DNA of 64,000 nt from Branchipolynoe longqiensis (GCA_030323885.1 CM059191.1:105773456-105837455), one strand, 5' to 3'; counted from the first letter of the stretch, positions 1-12,924 are shown. A program made the numbers and translations. Notes: generated from the sequence alone by a model not told the origin.

Positions 1-590
1 AGGGTATGCCTTGGAGATGGCTCGGAGACGCCTTTTGGCTTATTTGCGTTCAGGGTGCGTCTCGGAGACGCCTCCCATTTCAGACAGGAGACAAAAAGCG
101 GCTCGAAAATGGCCGCCGTATTCAGTGGTTTCAGCCAATCAGAGCTCTTCTTTTCACTTGCAAATGGCTGCCTTCTATGGAGGCAGCCATTTTCGAGACA
201 ACCGACTGCTTTTGCCGTTCAGACTAGCTTGACGTCAGGAATTTCTCCGAGGCGCCTCGGAGGCGTACCTTGAACACGGCCCAGGTCTATGGTTCTATCT
301 AGCCTAGGGGTCAAGGTCGAGGGATGTTACAACACATGCAGGCTGCTACCACACAGCAGGTTCACATATACCTACCGCACTCACGAAAAAAGGACAGACC
401 AGGGAATAACTCATTCCTCATATTACGTTAATTAACAAATTTAAATTTAAAAAGGGATTATATTTTTAATGTTTGTTGAAGTTGAGGTTATTTGGAAGAT
501 GTGTATTCTGGATCTGATAATGATCAGGCATACCATTTGATTGGATGTTCTGAAGCCCCGAACAGTGTCTTTAATTGGTGTCTGATTGGG
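1..590. other. Intronic/flanking DNA with a dispersed-repeat edge
   Basis: I see no gene. About 40 bp near 133-172 (a 'CCAATCAGAGCT...GCAAATGGCTG' motif) recurs in similar form at 24170-24213, so this is part of a dispersed element. GGCGCCTC-rich direct and inverted motifs occur near 50-90 and 245-265. Confidence 0.4.
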
Positions 591-1092
591 TGTTCTGAAT
601 TGGGTGTTCTTAAGCAGCAAACTGTCTTTAATTAGGTCAACAGTAAATAAGGCACACCATCTGATTGGGTGTTCTGAAGCAGTGAACTGTCTTTAATTAG
701 GTCAACAGTAAGTAAGGCACACCATCTGATTGGGAGCTCTGCAGCAGCAAACTGTGTCTTTAATTAGGTCAACAGTAAATAAGGTGCACCATCTGATTGG
801 GTATTCTGAAGCAGCGAACTGTCTTTAATTAGGTCAACAGTAAATAAGGTGCACCATCTGATTGGGTGTTTTGAAGCAGCAAACTGTCTTTAATTAGGTC
901 AACAGTAAGTAAGGCACACCATCTGATTGGGCATTCTGAAGCAGCGAACTGTGCCTTTAATTAGGTCAACAGTAAATAAGGTGCACCATCTGATTGGGTG
1001 TTCTGAAGCAGCAAACTGTCTTTAATTAGGTCAACAGTAAATAAGGTACACCATCTGATTGGGTGTTCTGAAGCAGCGAACTGTCTTTAACG
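590..1092. repeat. 65-bp tandem repeat, about 8 copies
   Basis: The units contain GGTCAACAGTAAATAAGG, CACCATCTGATTGGGTGTTC and GAACTGTCTTTAATTA in order. They are well conserved, with scattered AGG-CAC / AGG-TGC variants between units. Confidence 0.9.
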
Positions 1093-1664
1093 GGGTGAGG
1101 GGGGCAGGACGCTGCCAGGACACTTTGTAGTCTCAGTCTCACCGTTACCTCAGACATGGTTCAAACCATACATGATAGACATCATACACAATTACCTCAT
1201 CTCCACGAAACAGAAAAAAATAGACATCTAGGCATTGTCATGCTAGATACCTCACTTCCCTGGAAAACAGAAATAACAAACGTTTCAACCCACTGCTCCT
1301 ATTTGTTACACAATAGGACCCGTGTGTGGGTGGGTGTGTGAGGGGGGAGGAGCTGATGACATAGTGGTTTATCACATACACTTCTAATGCAATGCAATTT
1401 CAAAATCTTTAGTTAGGCCAAGCAGAAAGCATACTTATTTCTCAGGCATGGCCAGATTAATTCTGAATTCTGCCAGACCCTTTTCACGATAGCAATTTTG
1501 AAGAAAAAGTAAAATTCCCGGCATTTATAGGATTGTCAGTGAGAGGAGCAGAAAACTGCAATAAATGTTTAACGAGTGCACCAGTATCTAACTTGGGTAT
1601 GTAGGGTCAAATCTAGGTACCCTGCCCCAAATTTATGATGAAATACAAATTTAATTTAAAATAC

Positions 1665-1665
<1 letters not shown>

Positions 1666-1697
<32 letters not shown>

Positions 1698-1698
1698 G
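1666..1698. repeat. (ATC)n microsatellite
   Basis: There are about eleven uninterrupted ATC triplets. Confidence 0.9.
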
Positions 1699-1699
1699 C

Positions 1700-2615
1700 T
1701 GTCGGTCGCGATGCGACAAAGACTGCTTTCATCACTTGACTGCCGCTCTCCATTTCACTCTCTGCTGTGAGAGTGATGATGTCCATGAGTCGGTCTTAAT
1801 ACCACAACCCCAAATAACAAATATTAAAAGAAATCATACAAAGATGCCTGTCTGCTCCAAAATTCTGACAAACGTGCCTGAGAAAGAGGTATGGTTTGTG
1901 TGTGTGTGGTTTGGCCAAGAAGTCAGTCGCATCGTTTCGTATTTTTAGATTCAATCTGCCTGAGCTTTAGTGAGAGGCATAATGTATCACGTGGTGCAAG
2001 CCTTAGAAGTTAGAGGCACCAGGATGGTCACTTCTGTACTCCCAACATGTGCTCTCCAATATTGTGTCTACAGCCAACACCACTCTGGACAATACAAAAC
2101 AAGTATAAACTGTCCGCCTATCACAATGCACATCGTGCTGAGCTATGTAGTGACTTCCTTTCACACAACTAGATTATTGGGAAGTAATGCAGTTGATTTC
2201 TATTTGGAAACCACGTTAACGGTGAGATATTCTACTTATCTGCAACACATTAAAGATAATTGCAGAACATGTAAGAAACAAAGCACACACTGCAGAAAGC
2301 TACCTTTGTATTCAGTCACTCTCCTCCCACAGATGGCTGCTGATAAATAACAAAGGTGTGCAAACATCTGCTGGAGAACATTTTGCAGGAGCACAGAAAA
2401 GACCCGCCTAAGTCATGAACACAAGTCAGTCCAATACTGCAATCACTAACTACTAAACACCCACCACCTCAAGTCTAGGAAGTTGTCAAACAAACATTGG
2501 AAATGTTAGTGTTGTTTTAACAAAGTGTTTTTTAAAGTGCTTTTGCCCAACAACCACAGCTTACTTAGTCTCGGTTAGTACAGAAGTGCCGACACCACCT
2601 TAAATGTAGGCCACA
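1700..2615. other. Unique-looking DNA, no recognised gene
   Basis: The longest open frame (1970-2350, 126 codons) has no recognisable domain and no splice context. I treat it as chance. Short parts at 1558-1640 and near 2880 match the edges of the TAGTCCGATG MITE family. Confidence 0.4.
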
Positions 2616-2617
2616 GA

Positions 2618-2836
2618 GCAGTCTGGCCAAGGTCACTCAGCAGTCTGGCCAAGGTCAATGTAAAGGAAGGGCAATGTTAATGTGAAGGAGGACCAAGGTC
2701 AATGTAAAGGAAGGGCAATGTTAATGTGAAGGAGGACCAAGGTCAATGTAAAGAAAGGCCAAGGTCAATATAAAGGAATGCCAAGGTCAATGTAAAGGAA
2801 TGCCAAGGTCAATCTAAAGGAGGCCAAGGTCAATAC
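2618..2836. repeat. Short tandem repeat with CCAAGGTCAATGTAAAGGA units
   Basis: Units of about 22-44 bp, such as CCAAGGTCAATGTAAAGGAA and GGGCAATGTTAATGTGAAGG, repeat for about 215 bp. Confidence 0.85.
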
Positions 2837-2847
2837 GGGCTGTTAGT

Positions 2848-4028
2848 TAAAGTTAGATAGTCCGATAAAAGCATTACATTTTCAAAAGTCAAACACTCAT
2901 CTAGATTTGAACCCACATATCCAACTTAGATACTGGTGTGTTTATTAAACATTGGCTGCTGCTACAAGGGCACACTAAGACAATTTAATAGAACCCGTTA
3001 CAGCTGAAGCCTACAGGGGTCACAGTTTTGTCAAGCACGCCAACATTAAAGTTGCATAGTCCGATGATTTTCAATTTCTATGACTTTTCTGAGATAGATA
3101 TATTCAATTGATTGGCATAGCCTCCCTTACTTTGGTTTGAAGTAACTTATATTTCAAATGGCTAAGTTTTGAGATATTTGAAGTGCAAATATGTTAAATT
3201 AAAGCTGCATAGTCCGATGAAATATCAAATTTTCAAAATGAAACCAATTATCTAGATTTGATTTTACATATGTAACTTAGATACTGGTGCACTTATTAAA
3301 CATTTGTTTCTGCATAGAAGGCAATACTGAGTCAATTTAACAGAACATGTTACTGCAGAAGTCTATGGTGTCAGAGTTTTGGCAAGCTTGCCAAAACTAA
3401 TTTTCCATGTCTGCACTCAAAATATCTAAAAGGTTTACCATTTAAAATATAAGTAACTTTGAACTAATGTAAAGTAGATACTAGTGATCGATCTAATATA
3501 TTTATCTTAAAAAAATTACAGAAATTCAAAACCATCGGACTATGCAACTTTAATTTTGGCAAGCTTGACAAAACTCTGACACCATAGACTTCAGCAGTAA
3601 CAGGTTATATTCAATTGCTACTGGATTCTCTTTTATGTGGCAACACATGTTTAATAAATGTGTCATTATCTAAGTTAGATATGTAGAATCAATTTTAGAT
3701 AATAGCTTTGGTTTTGAAAATTTGATGCTTCATCGGACTATGCACCTTTAAATTTGGCATGTTTGCACTTCAATATCTCACAAATTGTTTATTTTAAAGC
3801 AGTTACTCCAAACTGAAGTAAGGTAGATTATAACGATCAACCTAATATGTTTATCACAGAAAATGATAGAAATTCAAAACCATCGTACTATGCAACTTTA
3901 CCTTCCTGTATAACGGGGCGAAGTGGCGTCTACTTGAAATGATAGGCTTCAGCAGTAAGGGGTTCTATTCAAGTTACTCAGTATGCCCTTCTATGCAGCA
4001 ATAACTATTTAATAAGTGCACCAGAATC
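2848..4028. mobile_element. Cluster of nested MITEs with TAGTCCGATG termini
   Basis: One complete element spans 3199-3553, with terminal inverted repeats of about 21 bp (TTAAAGCTGCATAGTCCGATG-like at both ends). It is flanked by partial copies at 2848-3065, 3048-3200, 3550-3765 and 3750-3905. Inner landmarks shared by the copies are GGCAAGCTTGCCAAAAC and CAGAACxxGTTACTGCxGAAG. There is no transposase, so the copies are non-autonomous. Confidence 0.85.
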
Positions 4029-4031
4029 TAA

Positions 4032-4465
4032 AGGGGCTGTCACATTACGGCGTATGGCGGAAGCGTATGGCGGCGTAGCGGCTTACGTCATATACGTCGC
4101 CATACGCCGCATACGCTACGCATACGCTACTCATACGCTACGCATACGCTACGCATACGCCGCCAGTGCCGCAACACGCCGGCGTATGTGAAGCTTATGA
4201 TGCATACGCCGCCATACGCTTTCATAAATTCGTCCGTCCTTTTTTTTTTGTGCATACTCAAAAAAACACGACCTATGTGGGCGTATGGCCCAAAATGTCA
4301 AAAAATGTCCTGGCACGCTCCCATACGCTCCCATACGCTACGCATACGCTACGCATACGCTACGCATACGCTACACATACGCTCAAACACACCCGAAAGT
4401 GGCACCCGATGGCGTACGTAGGTTTTCAATACGCTCCCGCCATACGCCGTAATGTGACAGCCCCT
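4032..4465. mobile_element. PIF/Harbinger-like MITE, TSD TAA
   Basis: The terminal inverted repeats match perfectly for about 28 bp and begin AGGGGCTGTCACATTACGGC. Both ends are followed by TAA (4029-4031 and 4466-4468). A 3-bp TWA duplication is typical of PIF/Harbinger elements. The interior is a run of CATACGCTACG repeats. It is 434 bp long with no coding capacity. Confidence 0.88.
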
Positions 4466-4554
4466 TAAGTAGCACATGTACGTTCATATTTAGATAACTA
4501 TTTTGCTTTTGACAATTTGATGTTTTGATTGGATATGCCACTTTAAATTCAGCA

Positions 4555-6925
4555 ACTGAAAGTGGGATTGGTAGTGAGAGTGGGAGTGGGAGTGACAGTG
4601 GAAGTGACAGTGAGATTGACACTGGAAGTGATAGTCCGAGTGACAGTGACAGTAGGAGTGGGAGTGACAGTGTGAGTTAGTGACAGTTTGATTAGGAGTG
4701 ACAATGAGAGTGACAGTGGGAGTGACAGAGGGAGTTAGTGACAGTTTGATTAGGGGTGACAATGAGAGTGACAGTGGGAGTGACAGTGTGAGTTAGTGAC
4801 AGTTTGATTAGAAGTGACAATGAGAGTGACAGTGGGAGTGACAGTGGGAGTTAGTGACAGTTTGATTAGGGGTGACAATGAGAGTGACAGTGGGAGTGAC
4901 AGTGAGGGTGAAAGCGGAAGTAGGAGTGGCAGAGGGAGTTAGTGATAGTGGGAGTGACAGTGTGATTGTGAGTAGGAGTTAGTGACAGTGGGAGTTAGTG
5001 CTAGTGTCGGTGGGAGTGGGAGTGACAGTGGGAGTTGGTGACAGTGGGAGTGACAGTGGGAGCGGGAGCAGGAGTAGGATTGACAGTGGCGGTGGGAGTG
5101 ACAGTGACAGTAAGAGTGTGAGTGACAGTGGGAATTAGTGTGTGACAGTAAGAGTGGGAGTAGGAGTGGAAGTGGGAGTGACACAGTAAGAGTGTGAGTG
5201 ACAGTGGGAGTTAGTTACTGTTTGATTAGGAGTGACAGTGGGAGTGACAGTGGGAGTAACAGTGGGAGTTAGTGACAGTTTGATTAGGGGTGACAATGAG
5301 AGTGACAGTGGGAGTGACAGTGAGGGTGAAAGCGGAAGTAGGAGTGGCAGAGGGAGTTAGTGATAGTGGGAGTGACAGTGTGAGTGTGAGTAGGAGTTAG
5401 TGACAGTGGGAGTTAGTGCTAGTGTCGGTGGGAGTGGGAGTGACAGTGGGAGTTGGTGACAGTGGGAGCGGGAGCAGGAGTAGGATTGACAGTGGCGGTG
5501 GGAGTGACAGTGACAGTAAGAGTGTGAGTGACAGTGTGAGTTAGTTACTGTTTGATTAGGAGTGACAATGAGAGTGACAGTGAGAGTGACAGTGGGAGTT
5601 AGTGACAGTTTGATTAGGGGTGACAATGAGAGTGACAGTGGGAGTGACAGTGAGGGTGAAAGCGGAAGTAGGAGTGGCAGAGGGAGTTAGTGATAGTGGG
5701 AGTGACAGTGTGATTGTGAGTAGGAGTTAGTGACAGTGGGAGTTAGTGCTAGTGTCGGTGGGAGTGGGAGTGACAGTGGGAGTTGGTGACAGTGGGAGTG
5801 ACAGTGGGAGCGGGAGCAGGAGTAGGATTGACAGTGGCGGTGGGAGTGACAGTGACAGTAATAGTGTGAGTGACAGTGGGAATTAGTGTGTGACAGTAAG
5901 AGTGGGAGTAGGAGTGGAAGTGGGAGTGACACAGTAAGAGTGTGAGTGACAGTGTGAGTTAGTTACTGTTTGATTAGGAGTGACAGTGGGAGTGACAGTG
6001 GGAGTGACAGTGGGAGTTAGTGACAGTTTGATTAGGGGTGACAATGAGAGTGACAGTGGGAGTGACAGTGAGGGTGAAAGCGGAAGTAGGAGTGGCAGAG
6101 GGAGTTAGTGATAGTGGGAGTGACAGTGTGAGTGTGAGTAGGAGTTAGTGACAGTGGGAGTTAGTGCTAGTGTCGGTGGGAGTGGGAGTGACAGTGGGAG
6201 TTGGTGACAGTGGGAGCGGGAGCAGGAGTAGGATTGACAGTGGCGGTGGGAGTGACAGTGACAGTAAGAGTGTGAGTGACAGTGGGAATTAGTGTGTGAC
6301 AGTAAGAGTGGGAGTAGGAGTGGAAGTGGGAGTGACACAGTAAGAGTGTGAGTGACAGTGTGAGTTAGTTACTGTTTGATTAGGAGTGACAATGAGAGTG
6401 ACAGTGAGAGTGACAGTGGGAGTTAGTGACAGTTTGATTAGGGGTGACAATGAGAGTGACAGTGAGGGTGAAAGCGGAAGTAGGAGTGGCAGAGGGAGTT
6501 AGTGATAGTGGGAGTGACAGTGTGAGTGTGAGTAGGAGTTAGTGACAGTGGGAGTTAGTGCTAGTGTCGGTGGGAGTGGGAGTGACAGTGGGAGTTAGTG
6601 ACAGTGGGAGTGACAGTGGGGGCGGGAGCAGGAGTAGGATTGACAGTGGTGGTGGGAGTGACAGTGACAGTAAGAGTGTGAGTGACAGTGGGAATTAGTG
6701 TGTGACAGTAAGAGTGGGAGTAGGAGTGGGAGTAGGAGTGGAAGTGACAGTGACAGTAAGAGTGTGAGTGACAGTGAGTGGGAGTAGGAGTGGCAGTAGG
6801 ACTGACAGTGCCTGCTAGAGTGTGAGTGACAGTGTGAATTAGTGACAGTGTGAGTTAGTGGCAGTGACAGGGACAGTAAGAGTGTGAGTGACAGTGACAG
6901 TGTGATTTAGTGACAGTGTGAGCTC
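4555..6925. repeat. GAGTGACAGTG-type satellite with higher-order structure
   Basis: The array is made of 6- and 12-bp variants of GTGACAGTGGGA. Blocks starting GTTTGATTAGGGGTGAC recur near 4859, 5278, 5608, 6026 and 6433, giving higher-order periods of about 330-420 bp. The open frames on the minus strand (SHCHSHCH-type) are repeat translations. Confidence 0.92.
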
Positions 6926-6929
6926 TACC

Positions 6930-8870
6930 CCTGTGTGCATTTTCCGGGTTAAATCAGGGAAGGGAGTCCCTGTGTCAGTGAGCCGCCTTTAACTAAATAC
7001 TTAAATTCAAAACTAGACAAACTGTTAAATTAGTAGAACGGAGGAGAGCGATGCTCACCGAAGTACTCACTAGGTTCTCCCGCATTTTCTGACAAGTTAC
7101 ACACATCCAGAGAGCTTAGCGGGCTGGACTACTTCACACAAACAAGCGACAGGGCACCAACACCAAGTCCAAGTAACAAATTTATTTATTTAAAAAAAAA
7201 TGTGTTTACACACATAAAGGATTGAATAAGTGGAATTTACCCAAATTACACTCCCCAGCATCATAATGAAATAACTAACTAATTATCACACTTTTCTTAG
7301 TTCCGCCATTTTGTTTTCTGTTGCCATGTATACAACAAACAAACACTACAGTTGACAGGCCTCAGATAACTGGTTGCAAACTGAGCTCAGGCCTCTTTCA
7401 GTGCCCATTAGTGATGCCCACACGCTGCTGGGTATTTATTCACTTCCATATTAATATAGTTGGGAATTCTCTTGAACTGTGATGGAACAGACGAGGAGGG
7501 ACCTTACAGAAACTAGATTAAATGAGAACTGCTTCATTATTAGCTTACTGTGAGGAGGGAGGGGAGAGATGAGTCATTCTCAGATACTGTGTACCACCTT
7601 TGTGACATGGAAACCAAAGGTGAAAACATTCCATCCATGTAATAGCAGAAAACATTCCAAATAATAGCAGAATCCATATAAATATGAATGCTTACAAATT
7701 GTGCACATGTCGGAGTTGGAAAAAAAGCTATTTCAGTTTTTCTGTGTAACATCCATCTTTAACTTCATTTTGGCACACATCCGTAATGATCATTTTAACA
7801 CACAAAACAAATTAAAACGAGATTTGATTGATTACAGTTAAGCAAAAAAGATAACAAGATTATGTCTTTCCAGAAAAAAAGTTGAAAACAAAATGTTGTG
7901 TAGATGTATGACATCCATATGCACATTTTCACTTTAGCACAAAATAATATGAACATATTTTGGATACACTTTATGGGATAGATTAAATACATGTAGTATT
8001 ACTAACATACTTAATACACAGAGACAACAATAACTATTTGACTTGCTACACTCCAAAATGAAAGGATAATCATTAACAATGCAATGTGGAAACCAACAAC
8101 TGTGTATGTGGTACACAGTTTCTGAGAACGACCCATATATGCTTACTGAGGGGGCGGAGCACAGCTGTAAAATTACATAAGGTGGCAATCAAAGGTGTAG
8201 AAGGCAGAGACTATTACTTAACAGTTGGTAATCAATGCTGGCTGACGATGTATAACTCCTTAGTACAACACAAGTAATTACATAAACCTGTTCAAATATA
8301 TAACTTACTGGCCTTACTAGCAACTAATGAAATGATAAAATTATGATAGAAATGTACAGAAACGCAAAAGATTATAGGTAAAGTAAGATAAAAAGTAAGA
8401 TAAAAAGCAGGATTTTGACTGTTTGCAATCTACAAACAGTTACAACCCGTAAACAAGAAACAACAAAATCTAAATTATTCAAATCAAATTCCAAAGATTT
8501 GAATCAAATTGCACTGGTGCTGCTCGGGCAGTGAAAACAAGTGTTGAAACACTTATCCGAAATGGGCGGGATAAATTAATTCATCATTAAAATACAAAAT
8601 AAAAAGCTTTTCTTTCAATGAGCGCTTGGGAGCTGATAACGTAACAATTATACTGATGTACACAAGTATACTGATGTAGAGTTACACTAAAGCTAATGGA
8701 GCAATTTCTGTTCATCATCAATAGAACAAAATATAAGCTTTGTACATAAACCTGAGGCAAAGTGCTGTGTCAGAGGTCTACTAAATACTATTGCTGAACA
8801 AGAAATGGTGGCTACCTGCATTTTGGGTAACGCAAATGAAAGCGGTGTGTTGATAACTTGTGTTCAGCTC
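6930..8870. other. AT-rich intronic DNA, no gene recognised
   Basis: I see no domain-bearing frame. The ORFs at 7540-8277 are short, without matching splice sites. A minus-strand TTGTCAG|AAAATG...CTA|GTGAGT segment at 7071-7088 looks like a micro-exon but cannot be supported. Confidence 0.5.
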
Positions 8871-8877
8871 TACTTAC

Positions 8878-8928
8878 GCTCGACCGCCTGGTATATAAGG
8901 TCACCTTGACTGTTCCGGTTGACACTGG
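8878..8928 (-). CDS. Possible ARAP exon 23 (start of RA domain), speculative
   Basis: A good donor (GAGC|GTAAGTAG) follows a 17-codon phase-0 segment, PVSTGTVKVTLYTRRSS. The T-V-K-V-T-L-Y stretch could be the first strand of a Ras-association domain, which is expected next in an ARAP. The acceptor (GCCTAG) is weak and the segment is short. This may be chance. Confidence 0.22.
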
Positions 8929-9446
8929 CTAGGCTAGTGCAAAGCGCACTACTTGTCTAAACAGGGAACACTATTCTCGAAAGGCTCTGATTTAAGCATG
9001 CAAGTGGAAGGGCGAGTCACGACATATTCCATCTATTTCAGAATTTAGTTTCCACAATACTTTCATTTCCATTCGGATTGATTTTACATCAAAATAGATA
9101 TGGTGTATCTGAGGCTGATTCATTTGTACTTCCACCATTCATAAAGAAAAGGATTCCAGATTTGTCCACAAACAGCCTCTCTTAATGTTAGTTAATACAT
9201 CAGAAGGAGAGTGTGAACAGTGTAAGATCCAGATGAGGGGCAGCGTTCTGTAAGCACATTCTAGTGTGAAGGCTCTTACAGGAAGTCAAATACAGCCACA
9301 AGGCCCAATGATATCCATTAGTGTTACCACTCCCAAGAACTCGGCTCAGAGTTAAAAGCGCTATCGCTTTAAGACACCGCTCTGTATCCTGACAACTTCC
9401 AAAGCTACGCCATCTTGCACAACCCAAAAGGCCAGCGTATCTGTAC

Positions 9447-9527
9447 CTGGTTCTCCCGGCTCGCCCGCTCGATCTTCTCCACCGCCTCTTGGATCTTTCG
9501 CTCATGCTCCAGCTCATGGTCTTTGAT
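9447..9527 (-). CDS. ARAP: ARAP exon 22: charged linker after RhoGAP
   Basis: The acceptor is GAAATCTTCAG and the donor AACCAG|GTACAG. It encodes IKDHELEHERKIQEAVEKIE and then RASRENQ, 27 codons in phase 0. It is a strongly charged, probably helical segment like the linker between RhoGAP and the Ras-association domain in ARAPs. It is the last exon I can read with confidence; the RA and final PH exons were not found to its left. Confidence 0.88.
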
Positions 9528-9884
9528 CTGAAGATTTCAGTTGAGACGCATTTATATAGAATATTCACAACTGGCAAGCATTCATCACTTTTCAGACATT
9601 CATGGATCTATAGGAGTTCAAAATTTTGATTTAACCATTTGATCATTATGCTGGTATCACTACAGATTATCCGAGAGCCAAGCGGATTTAACCAAAAAGT
9701 AGGTGAGCGTTCCAAAGATGATCATTATGCTGGTAGCTCTACAGATTACCCGGGGGCCGGGCGGATTTAACCAAAAAGTAAGGTATATATACAGACTATG
9801 CAACTTTAAGCGATTTAAGTGAGTTTTGAGAGTGACAGTGGCAGGTAAATGTGTTAGGGGCCGTCCAAAGTTGTCAATTTTTTC

Positions 9885-10350
9885 ACAGCATCTGACAGAG
9901 GAAAGGGGACTATCAGCAAAGTACAAGTGTACAACTTTAATCAAATATCGGTATTTTTATATGGTTTCTTGTTTTTTTGTACATCTGACAGAGGAAAGGG
10001 GACTATCGGCAAAGTACAACTGTACAACTTTATCAAATATCGGTATTTTTAGATGGTTTCTTGTTTTTTTGTACATCTGACAGAGGAAAGGGGACATCAG
10101 CAATGTACAACTGTACAACTTTAATCAAATATCGGTATTTTTAGATGGTTTCTTGTTTGTTTGTACATCTGACAGAGGAAAGGGGACATCAGCAATGTAC
10201 AACTGTACAACTTTAATCAAATATCGTTATTTTTAGATGGTTTCTTGTTTGTTTGTACATCTGACAGAGGAAAGGGGACATCAGCAAAGTACAACTGTAC
10301 AACTTTAATCAAATATCGGTATTTTTATATGGTTTCTTGTTTTTTTTGTA
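9885..10350. repeat. 93-bp tandem repeat, 5 copies
   Basis: Units start CATCTGACAGAGGAAAGGGG at about 9888, 9982, 10074, 10167 and 10259 and include AAATATCGGTATTTTTA. It lies in the intron between exons 21 and 22. Confidence 0.92.
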
Positions 10351-10352
10351 CA

Positions 10353-10562
10353 TTAGTTGATTAAGCAGGGGAACTTTTAATTGTGGACAATTGGGCTTCC
10401 TCATTCCACTACTCTTTTCCCTATCCTAGTAATGATGAATGCCAGGCTAGGTCACGACAAGAATATATTTGATTGGTTTGACTTTACCAGGATTTGAATC
10501 CCATGACCTACCAAAACAGGAGGCGGGTGCTCAACTCATTCGGCCACCCTGGCTGGGTCTGT
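10353..10562 (-). mobile_element. tRNA-derived SINE (family A), minus orientation
   Basis: Read on the minus strand, a tRNA-like head (CCGAATGAGTTGAGCACCCG and GGGATTCAAATCC box B) is followed by the family body (CTAGCCTGGCATTC...ACTAGGATAGGG) and the 3' tail (AGTGGAATGAGGAAG...CCCCTGCTTAATCAACTAAT). Confidence 0.8.
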
Positions 10563-10755
10563 AGTAAAAGGTTGATGTGTACTACTATTGGCAGGGGAGG
10601 TGGAGGGGAGAGGGGGGGGGGGGAGGTAAGGGGATGGGGCGAGTCTGAAAAAGTAGTACTCTTTGTACTACATTGAACTTTTAGACAACTTTGGACGGTC
10701 CCTTACTGTGCGTGGGGTTATCCATTTACCGCATGTTAGTCACAGACGCGCCTAC

Positions 10756-10848
10756 CTCAAACAGCCAGTTGTGGTTTGTGATGATGTCCAAGCACACAGT
10801 GATCTCCAGCGTCGTGCTGCCGTAGCCTTCTGTCGGGTTAGTCGAGTC
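10756..10848 (-). CDS. ARAP: ARAP exon 21: end of RhoGAP domain
   Basis: The acceptor is GTGATGTTGCAG and the donor TTTGAG|GTAGGC. It encodes DSTNPTEGYGSTTLEITVCL, then DIITNHNWLFE, 31 codons in phase 0. It corresponds to the last RhoGAP helix (V-x-x-x-I-x-x-x-x-W-L/I-F). The mobile-element-rich 2.3-kb intron before it contains the 206-bp and 39-bp arrays. Confidence 0.93.
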
Positions 10849-11209
10849 CTGCAACATCACCTATGTGCTGTATACTCTACTAGGTGAGTATAAACACACC
10901 CAAAACCACAGCCATACATGTCAACACACCCAAAACCACCAGTGATGTGCAAGTGGCGGCACCTTTACGGTGTCCGAAGCACCTCCCACACCTAGTGGAA
11001 GTTAAAGACTTTTGTCGTGGTGGACATCTATGATTACAGGCCACAGATTACATAACCCAGTCACGCCTTCTTTGTTTTGCTTGTTTATTGTCATAGCTAG
11101 AGTATTTACATCCACACAAACATCATCTATTTCTATGTAAATAGTTGTGGACAAACAAGTGGCGGAAACAAAAAGAATACAACCCAAATTAGATTCGGGT
11201 TGACAAGTA

Positions 11210-11750
11210 TTTCCATTACAATATAATAGACACACTAAACTCTGCATAGGTTTCCATGACAATATAATATACATACTAGATTGTGTGTGCGTGTTTCTAT
11301 GATAATATAATAGACATGTAACTAGATTGTGTATGTTTCCACGGCAATATAACAGACATATTAGATTGTGTGTTTCTATGACAATATAATAGACATACTA
11401 GATTGCGTGTGTTTCCATGGCAATATAATAGATCTACTCAACTGTGTGTGCACTTTTTTTTACGACTATTTAATAGATATACTAGATTGTGTTTCCATGA
11501 CAATACAATACACACTAGATTGTGGGCGTGTTCCTATGACAATTTACTAAGCATACTAGATTGTGTTTGTGTTTCTACAACAATCTACTAGACATACTAG
11601 ATTGTGTGTGTTTCTACGACAATCTAATAGACATACTAGATTGTGTGTGTTTCTACGACAATCTAATAGACATACTAGATTGTGTGTGTTTCTACGACAA
11701 TCTAATAGACATACTAGAGTGTGTGTGTGCTTCTACGATGATCTAATTGC
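11210..11750. repeat. 39-bp tandem repeat
   Basis: Units read TACTAGATTGTGTGTGTTTC then TACGACAATCTAATAGACA. The 3' units are nearly identical and the 5' units are diverged. Because 39 is divisible by 3, it gives a false 13-residue protein repeat (FYDNLIDILDCVC). Confidence 0.92.
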
Positions 11751-12775
11751 TATGAGCAATCTTCATAGGGAAAATGTGAAATATCTCTTAAACCAAACCA
11801 CCTCGCCATAAAACTGAACTGGAAGACATGTAGAAAACATATTCAAAGAAGAGATTATATTAAATTTATAAGGTTAGGGCTCTGCATTTCTATTAATTTT
11901 GAATAAAATCGACGTATTGCACTGCGCGTACCGGCACACTCAATACATTGTCAATGGCCGTGAGCAATCTTCATACAGAAAAAGTTAAATATCTCTAAAA
12001 TGACACCACCTAGAGACAAACTGCTTGGTACACATATAGAAAACATATTCAACGAATAGATTATATTAAATTTATAAGGTTAGGGTTCTGGATTTCTATT
12101 AATTTGGAATAAAATAAACGTTTTGTACTGCACGTACCGGCAAATTCAGTGCATTGTCAATGGCCGTGAGAAATCTTCGTACAGAAAAAGTGAAATATCT
12201 CTAAAACCACACCACCTAGACACAAATCGATTGGAACACATATAGAAAACATATTCAACGAATAGATTATATTAAATTTATAAGGTTAGGTTTCTGCATT
12301 TCTATTAATTTGGAATAAAATAGATGTTTTGCACTGCGTGTATGCCAAACTCAATGCATTGTCAATGGCAGTGAGCAATCTTCATACAGAAAAAGTGAAA
12401 TATCTCTAAAACCACACCACCTAGAAACAAACCGCTTGGAATACATATAGAAAACATATTCAACGACTAGATTATATTAAATTTATATGGGTAGGGTTCT
12501 GGATTTCTATTAATTTTGAATAAAATAAACGTTTTGTACTGCGCGTACCGGCAAACTCAGTGCATTGTCAATGGCTGTGAGCAATCTTCTTATAGAAAGA
12601 GTGAAATATCTCTAAAACCACACCACCTAGAGACAAACCGCTTGAAACAGATATAGAAAACATATTTACCGAATAGATTATATTAAATTGATATGGTTAG
12701 GCTTCTGCATTTCTATTAATTTTGAATAGAATATACGTTTTACACTGCGCGTACTGGCAAACCCAGTGGCAGTGT
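11750..12775. repeat. About 206-bp tandem repeat, 5 copies
   Basis: CAATCTTCATA near 11757, 11962, 12375 and 12580 (variant near 12170) and ATAGATTATATTAAATTTAT near 12057, 12264 and 12470 (diverged at 11855) mark units of about 206 bp. It is directly fused to the 39-bp array. Confidence 0.88.
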
Positions 12776-12849
12776 GCATTCGTTCTGCAGCCAAGCTGTG
12801 CGCGCATACCCGATGTTTACAAACATTGAAAGGGGTCTATATAGAGATA

Positions 12850-12878
12850 CTAGATTGTGTATGTGTGTGTATGTGTGT

Positions 12879-12922
<44 letters not shown>
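12850..12922. repeat. (GT)n microsatellite
   Basis: A GT/GTAT dinucleotide tract of about 70 bp. Confidence 0.9.

Positions 12923-12924
<2 letters not shown>

Noticed and set aside
590..1092. Array considered as CRISPR
   Set aside because: 65-bp units follow each other without unique spacers, in eukaryotic DNA. The same holds for the other arrays.
7071..7088. Possible micro-exon KMRENL downstream of exon 22
   Set aside because: 18 nt with plausible borders but no family match; such sites are expected by chance in 9 kb.
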